Shown: piece by piece, positions 11,321 through 23,027 of the stretch | Layout of the letters: every line of letters begins with the position of its first letter | How positions within the stretch are numbered: the stretch's first letter is position 1 | Assembly: GCF_027531545.1 (NCBI RefSeq) | Contig: NZ_JAPZSC010000001.1 | Coordinates: forward strand, 186,001 to 250,000 | Origin: Silanimonas sp. | Lineage (GTDB): Bacteria > Pseudomonadota > Gammaproteobacteria > Xanthomonadales > Xanthomonadaceae | Direction of reading: 5' to 3' | Length of the DNA: 64,000 nucleotides | Position numbers and translations under genes: made by a program | Notes under the pieces: generated by a model | What the model was told of the DNA's origin: nothing | What the model saw: only the letters and a program-made list of their open reading frames with translations | Databases searched by the model: none

Positions 11321-11348
11321 CAGCGCCGCGCCGTGCCGACCATCGCCA

Positions 11349-12371
11349 TCACTTGATGCCCTTGCTCGCCGCTTCCGCGGTGTCCTCGCGCAGCTGCGCC
11401 AGCAGGGCGAGCATGTCGTCGGGCATGCCGGCCTCGAAGCGCAGCGTCTCTCCGCTGGCCGGGTGCACGAAGGCCAGCGATTCGGCGTGCAGGGCCTGGC
11501 GCTTGAAGCCGCGCAGTCCTTCGACGAGGGCTTCGGTGGCGCCCTTCGGCAGGCGCAGGTTGCCGCCGTACAGCGGATCGCCCACCAGCGGATGGCGCAC
11601 ATGCGCCATGTGCACACGGATCTGGTGGGTGCGCCCGGTCTCGAGGCGGCATTCCACCAACGTGTGGCTGCGGAAGCGTTCGCGCACGCGGTAGTGGGTG
11701 ACGGCCTCGCGGCCGCTCTCGTTCACCGCCTGGCGGATGCGGTCGGTCGGGTGGCGGCCGATGGGCGCATCCACCGTGCCGCCGGCCACCATCGCGCCGC
11801 AGGCCACGGCGAGGTACTGCCGGTGCACCTCGCGGTTCGAGAGCTGCTCCACGAGCGACGCGTGGGCCCGCAGGCTGCGCGCCACGACCATCAGGCCGGA
11901 GGTGTCCTTGTCGAGGCGGTGGACGATGCCGGCCCGCGGAAGCTCGGCCAGCTTCGGGTCGAAGTGCAATAGCGCGTTCACCAGCGTGCCGCGCGGATTA
12001 CCGGCGCCGGGGTGCACGACGAGGCCGGCCGGCTTGTTCAGCACGATCACCTCGTCATCGGCATGGCGGAGGTCGAGGGCGATGGCCTCGGGCTCGGCCG
12101 TCGTCTCGATCGAGGGCGTCACCCACACGGTGACGGTCTCGCCGCCGCGCAGGGCCTGCTTGGGCTTGGCTTCCGCGCCGTCCAGCAGGGCTTCGCCGGA
12201 CTTGATCCAGCCGGTCAGGCGGGAGCGCGAGAAGTCCGGGAACAGGTCGGCCAGGACCTGGTCGAAGCGGCGGCCGGCGTGTTCCAGCGGCACCACGGCC
12301 TCTAGCAGTTCACGTTCGTCCTCGGCGCGAGCGTCGTCGGTGTCCGGGCGGCCGGAATGGGGAAGGGTCAT
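11349..12371 (-). CDS. rluD: 23S rRNA pseudouridine synthase RluD
   Basis: This 340-residue protein should convert uridines 1911, 1915 and 1917 (E. coli numbering) of 23S rRNA helix 69 to pseudouridine. It has an N-terminal S4 RNA-binding domain (about residues 32-95), then the RluA catalytic domain with the catalytic Asp in [11 protein letters not shown] and the conserved [10 protein letters not shown] motif. The short acidic N-terminal extension is common. It starts 84 bp from the divergent bamD start and is followed closely by pgeF. Specificity for RluD rather than RluC rests on the S4 domain, the length and the conserved bamD-rluD-pgeF neighbourhood. Confidence 0.93.
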   Translation of the reverse strand: MTLPHSGRPDTDDARAEDERELLEAVVPLEHAGRRFDQVLADLFPDFSRSRLTGWIKSGEALLDGAEAKPKQALRGGETVTVWVTPSIETTAEPEAIALDLRHADDEVIVLNKPAGLVVHPGAGNPRGTLVNALLHFDPKLAELPRAGIVHRLDKDTSGLMVVARSLRAHASLVEQLSNREVHRQYLAVACGAMVAGGTVDAPIGRHPTDRIRQAVNESGREAVTHYRVRERFRSHTLVECRLETGRTHQIRVHMAHVRHPLVGDPLYGGNLRLPKGATEALVEGLRGFKRQALHAESLAFVHPASGETLRFEAGMPDDMLALLAQLREDTAEAASKGIK

Positions 12372-12408
12372 GGGCGGGACGGCTCGGCGGCGATTCAGGG
12401 GATTCCGC

Positions 12409-12414
12409 TATTAT
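12409..12414 (+). promoter_or_regulatory. Candidate -10 element in the rluD-bamD divergent region
   Basis: TATTAT at 12409-12414 (read on the other strand as part of GATAAT) is the only AT-rich hexamer in this 84 bp divergent spacer. No convincing -35 hexamer lies 16-18 bp away on either strand, so the assignment is weak. Confidence 0.3.
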
Positions 12415-12455
12415 CGACCGTCCTGAACCCCGCTGGTGCCCGTTCCGTGCCGTCC

Positions 12456-13295
12456 ATGCCGTCCACGCGCGTCCTGACCCGCCTCGCCCTCCTGTCGCTG
12501 CTGGCCCTGGGCACCACCGGTTGCCAGACCATGAAGGGCTGGTTCGGCGGTGGCGAACCGGACACCGAGACCCTCCCGGTCGAGGCCCTGTATGCCGAAG
12601 CCCGCGAATCGCGTGAAGGCGGCAACTATTCGCGCGCCGAGCTTTACCTGACCCGCCTGACCGGCCGCTTCCCCTTCGGCCCCTACACCGAGCAGGCCCA
12701 GCTCGACTTGGCCTACGCGCAGTACAAGCAGGGCAAGCACGAGGACGCCACCTCGACGCTGGACCGCTTCGTCCGCACCTACCCGACGCACCCGGCCATC
12801 GACTATGCGTACTACCTGCGCGCGCTGAACGGCTTCGATCGCGACAGCTCCTTCCTGCAGCGGATCGCCCGCGCCGACATGTCGGCCCGCGACCTCACCC
12901 GCGTGCAAGCCAGCTTCGAGGCCTTCGCCGAGCTGCTGCGCCGCTACCCGAGCAGCCGCTACGCCGCCGATTCGCGGCAGCGCATGGTCTACCTGAAGAA
13001 CTTCCTGGCCCGCCACGAAGCGACCACCGGCCTGTACTACCACCGCCGCGGCGCCTACGTGTCGGCCATCAATCGCGCGAAGTACCTGCTGGAAACCTAC
13101 CCGCAGAGCGAGTTCGAGGCCGACGGCATCGCCCTGCTGGCCTCCAGCCATGCCGCACTCGGCCAGGACGACCTCGCCGCCGACGCCCGCCGCGTGCTGG
13201 AGAAGAACTACCCCGAGCACCCCTACCTCAGCGGCGACTGGCCGGAGCGCGGCGGCCTCTGGGGTCAGCTGAATCCGTTCGCCGCGGGCCGCTGA
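12456..13295 (+). CDS. bamD: Outer-membrane assembly lipoprotein BamD
   Basis: BamD is the essential lipoprotein of the BAM complex that inserts beta-barrel proteins into the outer membrane. The 279-residue product starts with a lipoprotein signal ending in LALGTTGC; the residues before Cys are slightly unusual. Five TPR-like repeats follow, with family motifs such as ARESREGGNYSRAELYL, FPFGPYTEQAQLDLAYAQYK and YLKNFLARHE. ATG 12456 is chosen; GTG 12447 is three codons upstream in frame. It is divergent from rluD as in E. coli. A strong bidirectional terminator follows the stop codon. Confidence 0.94.
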   Translation: MPSTRVLTRLALLSLLALGTTGCQTMKGWFGGGEPDTETLPVEALYAEARESREGGNYSRAELYLTRLTGRFPFGPYTEQAQLDLAYAQYKQGKHEDATSTLDRFVRTYPTHPAIDYAYYLRALNGFDRDSSFLQRIARADMSARDLTRVQASFEAFAELLRRYPSSRYAADSRQRMVYLKNFLARHEATTGLYYHRRGAYVSAINRAKYLLETYPQSEFEADGIALLASSHAALGQDDLAADARRVLEKNYPEHPYLSGDWPERGGLWGQLNPFAAGR

Positions 13296-13322
13296 CGGCT
13301 CGCGGGCCTCAATCGGTACCGA

Positions 13323-13348
13323 CGAAGACCGCCTCCGGGCGGTCTTCG
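13323..13348. terminator. Bidirectional intrinsic terminator between bamD and nadE
   Basis: A perfect 11 bp stem (13323-13333 with 13338-13348) closes a TCCG loop, followed by CGTTT on the plus strand. It lies between the convergent stop codons of bamD and nadE and can serve both. Confidence 0.85.
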
Positions 13349-13359
13349 CGTTTCCGGCC

Positions 13360-14994
13360 TCAGCTTCGCCAGCCGTTGGTGATCGGGTAGCGGCGCTCGC
13401 GGCCGAACGCGCGCCGCGAGAGCTTCGGCCCCGGCGCGGCCTGGCGGCGCTTCCACTCGCTGATGCGGACCAGGCGCAGCACCTGATCGACGGACTCGAT
13501 CGGAAAGCCCCGGGCCAGCAGGGCCTCACGGCCCTCGCGGCCTTCGATGTGCGCTTCGAGGATGGCGTCGAGCAACGCGTAGGGCGGCAGCGAATCCTGG
13601 TCGGTCTGGTTCTCGCGCAGCTCGGCCGACGGCGGCCGGGTGATCACCGTCTCCGGGATGGCCGGCGGCGAGCCCGCCGGCTGCCGCGCGTTGCGCCAGC
13701 GCGCCAGCGCGAACACCTCCATCTTGTAGAGGTCCTTGATCGGCGCGTAGCCGCCGCACATGTCGCCGTAGATGGTGGCGTAGCCGACCGCGTACTCGCT
13801 CTTGTTGCCGGTGGTCAGCAGCAGGCCACCCTTCTTGTTGGCCAAAGCCATCATCAGCGCGCCGCGGCAGCGCGACTGCAGGTTCTCCTCGGTCACGTCG
13901 GGCGCGAGGCCGTCGAACAGCGGCCCGAGGGCCGTGAGGAATCCCTCGAACGGTGCTTCGATCGCGACGGTCTCCAGCCGCACGCCCAGTGCCGCGGCCT
14001 GCTCGGCGGCGAGGTCGTTCGACAGGTCGGAGGTGTAGCGCGAGGGCAGGCGCACGGCGGTGACGTTCGCCGCGCCCAGCGCGTCGACCGCCATCGCCAG
14101 CACCAGCCCGGAGTCGATGCCGCCCGAGAGCCCGAGCCACGCCGTCTTGAAACCGTTCTTGCCGCAGTAGTCGCGCAGGCCACGAACGGCGGCGCGGTAG
14201 GCCAGCGACTCGCGCGACTCGTCGTCTTCCGCCGGCCAATGCACGGGCGCGAAGCGGCCGCTCGCGGCGTCGAAATCCGTGACCAGCCACTGGTCCTCGA
14301 AGGCGCGCGCGGCCGGATGCAGGCGGCCATCGGCGTCGGCCAGCACCGAGGCGCCGTCGAACACCAGTTCATCCTGCCCGCCCACGAGGTTGAGGTAGGC
14401 GATGGCCGTGCGCGCTTCGGCCGTGCGCGTCGCCAGAAGGGCGTCGCGGTCGGCCAGCTTGTCGCGCTCGAAGGGCGAGGCGTTCGGCACCACCACCAAT
14501 CGAGCGCCGGCGGCCACCGTCGCGGCGATCGGCTCCGGGTGCCAGAGGTCTTCGCAGACGATCACGCCCACCGGCACGCCGGCCACCTCGACCACGCAGT
14601 CCTCGTGGCCCGGGGCGAAATGCCGGCGCTCGTCGAACACGGCGTAGTTCGGCAGTTTCCGTTTGCGATAGGTCGCTTCGACGCGCCCGTCGCGCAGCAC
14701 GCTGGCCGCGTTGAACACCACACCGCCCACGGCCTCGGGCCAACCGACCACCGCCGTGATGCCGCCGCTGCAGGCCTCGGCCACGCGCTGCAGCTGCGCG
14801 GCGCACTCGGCGAGGAAGCCGGGGCGCTCCAGCAGGTCTTCCGGCGGGTAGCCGGAGAGCGTCAGCTCGGGGAACACGACGAGGTCGGCGCGATGCGTGT
14901 CGCGCGCTTCGGCGATCCACGCGATCACGCGGTCGGCATTGGCGGCGACGGCACCGACGGGGCAGTCGAACTGGGCGAGGGCGAGGCGCAGCAT
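13360..14994 (-). CDS. nadE: Glutamine-dependent NAD+ synthetase
   Basis: This 544-residue protein makes NAD+ from nicotinate adenine dinucleotide, with ammonia released from glutamine. The N-terminal nitrilase-like glutaminase domain (to about residue 260) has the Glu-Lys-Cys triad in FPELTLSGYPP, YRKRKLPNY and VIVCEDLW. The C-terminal synthetase has the PP-loop SGGIDSGLV near residue 290 and the NKSEYAVGY motif. ATG 14994 overlaps the TGA of the upstream acyltransferase as TGATG, indicating translational coupling; a GTG lies one codon upstream. The length matches other two-domain NadE proteins. Confidence 0.96.
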   Translation of the reverse strand: MLRLALAQFDCPVGAVAANADRVIAWIAEARDTHRADLVVFPELTLSGYPPEDLLERPGFLAECAAQLQRVAEACSGGITAVVGWPEAVGGVVFNAASVLRDGRVEATYRKRKLPNYAVFDERRHFAPGHEDCVVEVAGVPVGVIVCEDLWHPEPIAATVAAGARLVVVPNASPFERDKLADRDALLATRTAEARTAIAYLNLVGGQDELVFDGASVLADADGRLHPAARAFEDQWLVTDFDAASGRFAPVHWPAEDDESRESLAYRAAVRGLRDYCGKNGFKTAWLGLSGGIDSGLVLAMAVDALGAANVTAVRLPSRYTSDLSNDLAAEQAAALGVRLETVAIEAPFEGFLTALGPLFDGLAPDVTEENLQSRCRGALMMALANKKGGLLLTTGNKSEYAVGYATIYGDMCGGYAPIKDLYKMEVFALARWRNARQPAGSPPAIPETVITRPPSAELRENQTDQDSLPPYALLDAILEAHIEGREGREALLARGFPIESVDQVLRLVRISEWKRRQAAPGPKLSRRAFGRERRYPITNGWRS

Positions 14995-16937
14995 CACTGC
15001 GAGGACTCCAATGCCTCTTGAATGTCGAGGAGTTGCTCAAGCTCCGGGGCGAGTGTGAGCGCGAATGGCGGGTTGAGATGCTGCGAGTCACGGAACGCGA
15101 GTTGGCCGCGGTTCCATGCAGAGCAAACGCCTTCGGGACAGGGAAGAGCCGAAAGGTCCACGAAGCGCGTATCTGGAACGGCCTCGACTGCTGCACGAAG
15201 CGCTCCGTTCACTCCGCGCCACTCTGCATCGACGAGGGTGACCGAACACTCAGGCGAATCGACGGCGTCAGGAGCCTCATGGTGGTGTCGCATCAGACAT
15301 TGGAGGCCGTCGAAGGGCAGCATTGGCGTTGGGCCCAGCAAAATGACCTCCCGCCCCTCGCCTGCGATGGAGCGGAGAAAGTCTTCGGTGCCGCTGCGCC
15401 ATTGTTCCGCGTCGAAGGGGTAGTCGCCCGCCGAGCCGACCAGAACGAGGTTTGGGTCGAAATCGCGAATGAACTCGGCTACCGACGCGCGCCATTGGGA
15501 ACACTCGGTGAACTCCCTTCCGATCCGCGCGTAGTAGAAGGGGCGGTCCACCATCGGGCAGGCGGACTTCGTCACGATGATGAGATTCCAACCTCGCGCC
15601 GCGAAGATCTGACGAAACGCAGGGAAGAACTGCAGACCGATGCTGTCGCCAGTAACGATCACCGTCGGAGCCCCCGCCGTCTGGGGTGGGACGAAACACG
15701 GGCGGAGCTCGGACGACCGGTACCAGTCATCGCAGCCATAGTGGTTGTACTCGGGCGCGACGGCCAAGGCCTGGATCGGATGTAGAGCCGCATGTCCACC
15801 CTCCTCGGGCTGAACGGTCACGCGCGAGATCCAAAGAGCAAGCAACGCCAATGCGATCGAGCCCATCGCGCCAGCGAGAACCACGCGACTAGGCCGATCA
15901 GCGCTGCGCTTCCGGATTGGGCGCTCAAGCCAGTGGTACATGCCAACGGCGGCTGCAAACGAGCCGAGCACGGCGAGCGCACGCACCAAGAGGTTGTCGG
16001 GCGCAAGCAGCGCCGCGAAGATCAGCGCGGGCCAATGCCAGAGGTACCAGCCGTAAGAGACGCGACCGACAGCGACGGGCCAGCGCGAACCCAAAGCACT
16101 GGTGACGCGGCCAACACCGCCCGCTCCGGCAACCAGCAGCAACGCTGCGCCGAAAGCCGGAAGTGCCGCGAGCAACATGAGGTTGCCGGAGGATTTGTCG
16201 AATCCAACCGCCGCGGAAACGACGAGGATCAACCCGAGGACGCCGAACCAGCGGCCTGACCCGGAGGGGCGGCGGGTATCGACCCAGAGAAAGGCGCACG
16301 CGCCGAGCATCAGCTGCCAGGCGCGGGCATCCGGCAGGAAGTAGGCGGACAGCGGGTCGATGTGGGCACGCCAGACACCCCAGGCGAAGGCCAAGACGGT
16401 CGCCAGCGGGACGAAGCGGCGGAGTCCTGACGCCCCCCGAGCCAAACGCCACGCCGCGAGCAGAAGGATCGGCCAGAGCAAGTAGAACTGCTCTTCGACG
16501 CTGAGCGACCACGCATGGAGGAAAAGGCCGGACTCCCGCGTCTCGCCGAAGTAGCTGGTGTCCGACCAGACTTGATGGATGTTCGCCATCCATGCCGCGG
16601 CCCACGAGGCTTCCTTCGCATGCCGGGCCAACTCCGCGGGACTGAGAAGGATCGCAGCGAGCGCAAGCGTCGTCGCCATCACGATCGCAAACGCGGGCAG
16701 CAGGCGCCTTACGCGACGCTCATAGAAGCGGGCGGCATCGAACCTGCCCGTTGTGCGGAACTCGTCGACGAGGAGGCCGGTGATCAGGAACCCCGAGATC
16801 ACGAAAAAGACATCGACGCCGAAGAACCCGCCGCCAAAGCCAGGTACGCCCGCATGCGCGAGGACAACCAACATGACGGCGAGCGCCCGCAGCCCGTCAA
16901 TATCCGCCCGGTACGTCATCGACGCACGCGGCGCCAT
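14994..16937 (-). CDS. OafA/YrhL-type membrane acyltransferase with C-terminal SGNH domain
   Basis: This 647-residue protein has an acyltransferase-3 domain of about ten membrane helices (to about residue 345) with the RADIDGLRALAV start and FFGVDVFFVISGFLIT motif. A periplasmic SGNH hydrolase-like domain follows, with VTGDSIGL carrying the block I Gly-Asp-Ser and RDSQHLN carrying the DxxH motif. Proteins of this layout O-acetylate O-antigen or peptidoglycan sugars. ATG 16937 is preferred over 16949 because GGAG lies 6 nt upstream, inside the earlier codons. G+C in the SGNH part is visibly lower (about 58% in the first 60 bp line read) than in neighbours, suggesting transfer. Its acceptor is unknown. 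Confidence 0.9.
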   Translation of the reverse strand: MAPRASMTYRADIDGLRALAVMLVVLAHAGVPGFGGGFFGVDVFFVISGFLITGLLVDEFRTTGRFDAARFYERRVRRLLPAFAIVMATTLALAAILLSPAELARHAKEASWAAAWMANIHQVWSDTSYFGETRESGLFLHAWSLSVEEQFYLLWPILLLAAWRLARGASGLRRFVPLATVLAFAWGVWRAHIDPLSAYFLPDARAWQLMLGACAFLWVDTRRPSGSGRWFGVLGLILVVSAAVGFDKSSGNLMLLAALPAFGAALLLVAGAGGVGRVTSALGSRWPVAVGRVSYGWYLWHWPALIFAALLAPDNLLVRALAVLGSFAAAVGMYHWLERPIRKRSADRPSRVVLAGAMGSIALALLALWISRVTVQPEEGGHAALHPIQALAVAPEYNHYGCDDWYRSSELRPCFVPPQTAGAPTVIVTGDSIGLQFFPAFRQIFAARGWNLIIVTKSACPMVDRPFYYARIGREFTECSQWRASVAEFIRDFDPNLVLVGSAGDYPFDAEQWRSGTEDFLRSIAGEGREVILLGPTPMLPFDGLQCLMRHHHEAPDAVDSPECSVTLVDAEWRGVNGALRAAVEAVPDTRFVDLSALPCPEGVCSAWNRGQLAFRDSQHLNPPFALTLAPELEQLLDIQEALESSQ

Positions 16938-16978
16938 CGTTGTCTCCATGCCGCGAGTCTACGTCAACGAAAACACGA

Positions 16979-17000
16979 AGGCCGCCCCTGCGGGCGGCCT
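16979..17000 (-). terminator. Intrinsic terminator after sucD
   Basis: A perfect 9 bp GC-rich stem (16979-16987 with 16992-17000) has a 4 nt loop and is followed on the minus strand by CTTCGTGTTTTCG. It lies just past the sucD stop at 17040 and separates sucCD from the acyltransferase-nadE pair. Confidence 0.7.
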
Positions 17001-17039
17001 CCGGTACTCACGAACCCCGGCGCTTCCGCGCCGCGGCCC

Positions 17040-17915
<876 letters not shown>

Positions 17916-17937
17916 GTTCGATTCCTTGGTGTCGTGA

Positions 17938-19098
17938 TCAGGCAGCGGCGGCGACGGCTTTCTTCGCGCCGTCGTTGATGTCGTCGGCCGGCTGGATCGC
18001 GAGGCCCGAGTTCTTCAGCAGTTCCTTGCCCTTCTCGACGTTGGTGCCTTCGAGACGCACGATCACCGGCACCTTGACGTCCACTTCCTTGACCGCGGCG
18101 ATGATGCCTTCCGCGATCATGTCGCAGCGGACGATGCCGCCGAAGATGTTGACGAAGATCGCCTTGACCTTGTCCGAGCTCAGGATGAGCTTGAAGGCCT
18201 CGGTTACGCGCTCCTTGGTGGCGCCGCCGCCGACGTCGAGGAAGTTGGCCGGCGAACCGCCGTTCAACTGGATGACGTCCATCGTGGCCATCGCGAGGCC
18301 CGCGCCGTTGACGAGACAGCCGATGTTGCCGTCCATCGTCACGTAGTTGAGGTTGTACTTGACGGCCAGCACCTCGGCCTCGTCTTCCTGCGCGATGTCG
18401 CGCATGGCCGTGGTCTTCGGCTGGCGGAAGTCGGCGTTGTCGTCGGAGTTCACCTTGCCGTCGAGCGCGATCAGGTCGCCGTGCGTGTTGATGGCGAGCG
18501 GGTTCAGCTCAATGATCGACAAGTCGTACTTGTTGAACAGGGTGAACAGGCCAAGCATGATCTTGGTGAGCTGGCCGCACTGCTTGGCGTTCAAGCCCAT
18601 CGCGAAGCCGACCTGGCGGCACTGGTAGGGCTGCAGGCCTTCCACGAAATTCACGTGCACCGAGTGGATCAGTTCCGGCGTCTCGGCCGCGACCTTCTCG
18701 ATTTCCACGCCGCCTTCAGCGGAGCAGATGAAGGTGATCGACTGCGTCGCGCGGTCCACGAGGGCCGAGATGTACAGCTCTTTCGCGATGTCCGAAGCCT
18801 CGGTCACCAGCACCACGTCGATCGGCAGCGCGCGGCCACCCGACTGGTAGGTTTCCATCTTGCGGCCCAGCAAGCCTGCAGCGGCTTCCTTCACGGCATC
18901 GAGGCTCTTGCAGAGCTTCACGCCACCGGCCTTGCCGCGGCCACCCGCGTGGATCTGCGCCTTGACCACCCAGAAGTCGCCCCCGAGCGCCTTGGCGGCC
19001 TCGACGGCTTCATCGGCGGTGCGGGCGATCTGGCCGGCGGGAACGGGAATGCCGACCTCGGCGAACAGCTCTTTGGCCTGGTACTCGTGGAAATTCAT
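17938..19098 (-). CDS. sucC: Succinyl-CoA synthetase beta subunit
   Basis: The 386-residue beta subunit carries an ATP-grasp fold ([20 protein letters not shown] at the N-terminus, [11 protein letters not shown] for nucleotide binding) and the C-terminal ligase domain with [15 protein letters not shown]. The length matches E. coli SucC (388). It is the first gene of the sucCD operon. Its 169 bp upstream spacer, shared with the divergent pilS, is very G+C-rich and shows no promoter I can defend. Confidence 0.97.
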   Translation of the reverse strand: MNFHEYQAKELFAEVGIPVPAGQIARTADEAVEAAKALGGDFWVVKAQIHAGGRGKAGGVKLCKSLDAVKEAAAGLLGRKMETYQSGGRALPIDVVLVTEASDIAKELYISALVDRATQSITFICSAEGGVEIEKVAAETPELIHSVHVNFVEGLQPYQCRQVGFAMGLNAKQCGQLTKIMLGLFTLFNKYDLSIIELNPLAINTHGDLIALDGKVNSDDNADFRQPKTTAMRDIAQEDEAEVLAVKYNLNYVTMDGNIGCLVNGAGLAMATMDVIQLNGGSPANFLDVGGGATKERVTEAFKLILSSDKVKAIFVNIFGGIVRCDMIAEGIIAAVKEVDVKVPVIVRLEGTNVEKGKELLKNSGLAIQPADDINDGAKKAVAAAA

Positions 19099-19267
19099 GG
19101 GACACCTGGGTCAGGGCGGCACGGTGCCGCGGGGATGAGGGCCATCGGGGTGGCGATTCGGGATGCGCCCGCCGACGGGGCGCGTATTGTCGTCGCTCGG
19201 GGCGGGGAAGGCAAAACGCGGCGCCCGCACCGGCCCGCCGGCCGCGCCGGGCCGCTACAGTGCGCCC

Positions 19268-20898
19268 ATGCCCTTCGTCCGCTCGACCAGCCAACTGCCC
19301 CAAGGTGGCGTGCAGCAGCGCGAGCTGTTCGGCTTCGCCCTGTATCGCGTGCTGGAGGCTGTGCTGCTGGCCACGCTGGCCTGGACCCCGGGGCACCTCG
19401 GGCTGCTGAGCGCCGTCGACGGCCCACTGCTGCGCGGGGCCGCCACGCTGTACCTGCTGCTCTCGCTGGGCCTGCTCTGGGCCAGCCGCCGCGAGGGCGC
19501 GAACCTGCCCATCCAGGGCGGCTGGGGCCTGGCCCTCGACATCATCATTGCCGCGACCGCGCTTTCCGCCCAACAGGGCCTCGACGCAGCGATCGGCCTG
19601 CTGCTGCTCTTCAACATCACCATCGGCAGCCTGATCGTCGGCTTCCGGCTGGCGATGGCGCTGGCCCTGCTGGCCGCGGGTGCCGTGTTCGGCGAGTTCG
19701 CCATCAGCACCCTGGCCGCCCGCGACGACCGACCGCTGGTGGAACCGGCGATGTTCGCCGTCTGCTACCTCGCCGGCGCGGCTTTCTCGCAGTTCCTGCG
19801 CCGCGAGCTCGCCCGCACCGAGGCGCTGGCCGACGAGCGCGGCAGCGAAGTGGCCCAGCTGGCGGAATTGAACGAACTGGTGATCCGCCGCATGCGCACC
19901 GGCGTGCTGGTGGTCGACGGCCAGCACCGCATCCGCCTGTTCAACGAGGCCGCCTGGGCCCTGCTCGGCGCGAAGGGCGAAGCACAGCGCCTCGCCGACC
20001 TGCATCCCCCGCTCGACGCCCTGCTGCGGCGTTGGCGCAGCACGGGCGAGGTGCAGCCGCGCAGCCTGCGGGTGGGCGAGGACGGCCCCGAACTGCTGCC
20101 GCGCTTCGCCGCCACCGGCGTCCGCGATGAGCTGTACCTCTGCTTCCTCGACGATGCGCGCCATTACAGCGGCCGCGCCGAGGAGCTCACCCTCGCCACG
20201 CTGGGCCGGCTCGGCGCCAGCATCGCCCACGAGATCCGCAACCCGCTCTCGGCCATCCTCCACGCCGCGCAGCTGCTGGACGAATCCCCCGGCATGCCCG
20301 AGGCCGACCGCCAACTACTGGAAATCATCCAGGGCCAGTGCCAGCGCATGGATGGCATCGTCGACAGCGTGCTCGGGCTCGCCCGCCGCGAGAGCGCGCA
20401 GGCCGAAGTGGTGGACCTGCCCCGTCTCCTGCAGCGCTTCGTTGGCGAGTACCGCACCATGCATCCGCTGGGTGCCGACCAGCTCGACGAGCGCAGCAGC
20501 GGGCCCTTGAGCGCCATGGTCGACCCGCGCCATCTGCTGCAGGTGCTCACCGTGCTGGTCGACAACGCCCGCGCGTACGGCCGCCTGCCCGGCCAGCCGG
20601 CCCGGGTGCTGCTGCGTGCCCAGCCCGCCAGCGGCGATTCGGCCGAACCCGGCGCCGTCGATCTCGACGTGGTCGACCATGGCCCCGGCATTCCGCCCGC
20701 CGTGGCCGCCCGGCTGTTCGAGCCTTTCTATACGACCAGCGAGCACGGCACCGGCCTCGGCCTCTACATCGCCCGCCAGCTCTGTGAAGCCAACCAGGGC
20801 GGCCTGCGCTTCGTGGCGGTGCCGGGCGGCGGCGCCTGTTTCCGCATCCGGCTGCCGGGCCGTTACGCTAGCGAGCGACCAGGACGCCCCGGGACCCC

Positions 20899-20902
<4 letters not shown>
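19268..20902 (+). CDS. pilS: Two-component sensor kinase PilS
   Basis: This 544-residue kinase is the sensor of the PilS-PilR system that controls pilin transcription. Up to six hydrophobic helices occupy residues 25-180. A short PAS-like segment follows, then HisKA with the phospho-His in SIAHEIRNPLSA and HATPase_c with DHGPGIPP and GTGLGLYIARQL. The frame opens upstream, but ATG 19268 gives the expected cytoplasmic N-terminus. The pilR ATG overlaps the stop as ATGA. In Pseudomonas aeruginosa PilS senses pilin in the inner membrane and lowers its own signal when pilin is abundant; whether that holds here is not visible. Confidence 0.95.
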
Positions 20903-22320
<1,418 letters not shown>

Positions 22321-22328
22321 GAGTCCGC

Positions 22329-23027
22329 ATGATCCGTGAAGGCGCCGCGCGGGCCGCGGCCGTGCACCTTGCCCTCAGCGCCCTCCTCGTGGGCACCTTC
22401 CTCGCCCTGGTGATCAGCGTGTGGTACCCGCCCCCGCTGCTGCAGGGTGCGGGCGGCATGCGGCTGGTGCTGATCGTGGCGGCCGTCGACCTGGTGGCCG
22501 GGCCGCTCATCACCCTGCTCGTCTACAAGCGCGGCAAGCCGGGCATGGCCTTCGACCTCACGGTGATCGCCCTGCTCCAGGCCTCCGCCCTCGCCTACGG
22601 CCTGCACACCACGTGGGTCAGCCGGCCGGCCTACCTCGTGCTCAGCCCGTACCGGGCCACCCTGGTGGCCGCGAACGAGGTGTACCCCGCCAACGCGGCC
22701 GCGAGCGCCCCGGCCTGGGGCGCGCAGCCCATGCTGGCCGTGGCGCCCGACGACATCGAAGCCCGGCAGGCCCTGCTGTTCGAGGTGGTCGACGGCAAGC
22801 CCGACGTGGAGTACCGGCCGGCGTACTTCCAGCCGCTGTCGGGGGCGGCGCTGGCCGAGGTGCACGCCACCGCCGAGCCGGTGGCGGCCGAGGCGCTGCG
22901 CGCCGCCGGCCTGCCCGAAGGCGCGCCCGGCGACGTGCGCCGCCTGCCCCTGATCACCCGCGAGCAGGAGCTGGAAGTGTGGTTCAGCCAGCGGGAAGCG
23001 CGGGTGCTGGCGATCCGGCGGCCGTGA
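22329..23027 (+). CDS. TfpX/TfpZ-family type IV pilin accessory protein
   Basis: This 232-residue membrane protein has about three N-terminal hydrophobic helices (residues 10-100, including LALVISVWYPPPL and VDLVAGPLITLLVYKRGKPG). A periplasmic C-terminal region follows, ending in REQELEVWFSQREARVLAIRRP. It matches the TfpX/TfpZ family, which are inner-membrane accessory proteins required for assembly of particular pilin types and usually lie next to pilA. Here it sits 8 bp after pilR. Its 3' end overlaps the tail of the convergent gene at 22984-26025 by 44 bp. Confidence 0.85.
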   Translation: MIREGAARAAAVHLALSALLVGTFLALVISVWYPPPLLQGAGGMRLVLIVAAVDLVAGPLITLLVYKRGKPGMAFDLTVIALLQASALAYGLHTTWVSRPAYLVLSPYRATLVAANEVYPANAAASAPAWGAQPMLAVAPDDIEARQALLFEVVDGKPDVEYRPAYFQPLSGAALAEVHATAEPVAAEALRAAGLPEGAPGDVRRLPLITREQELEVWFSQREARVLAIRRP

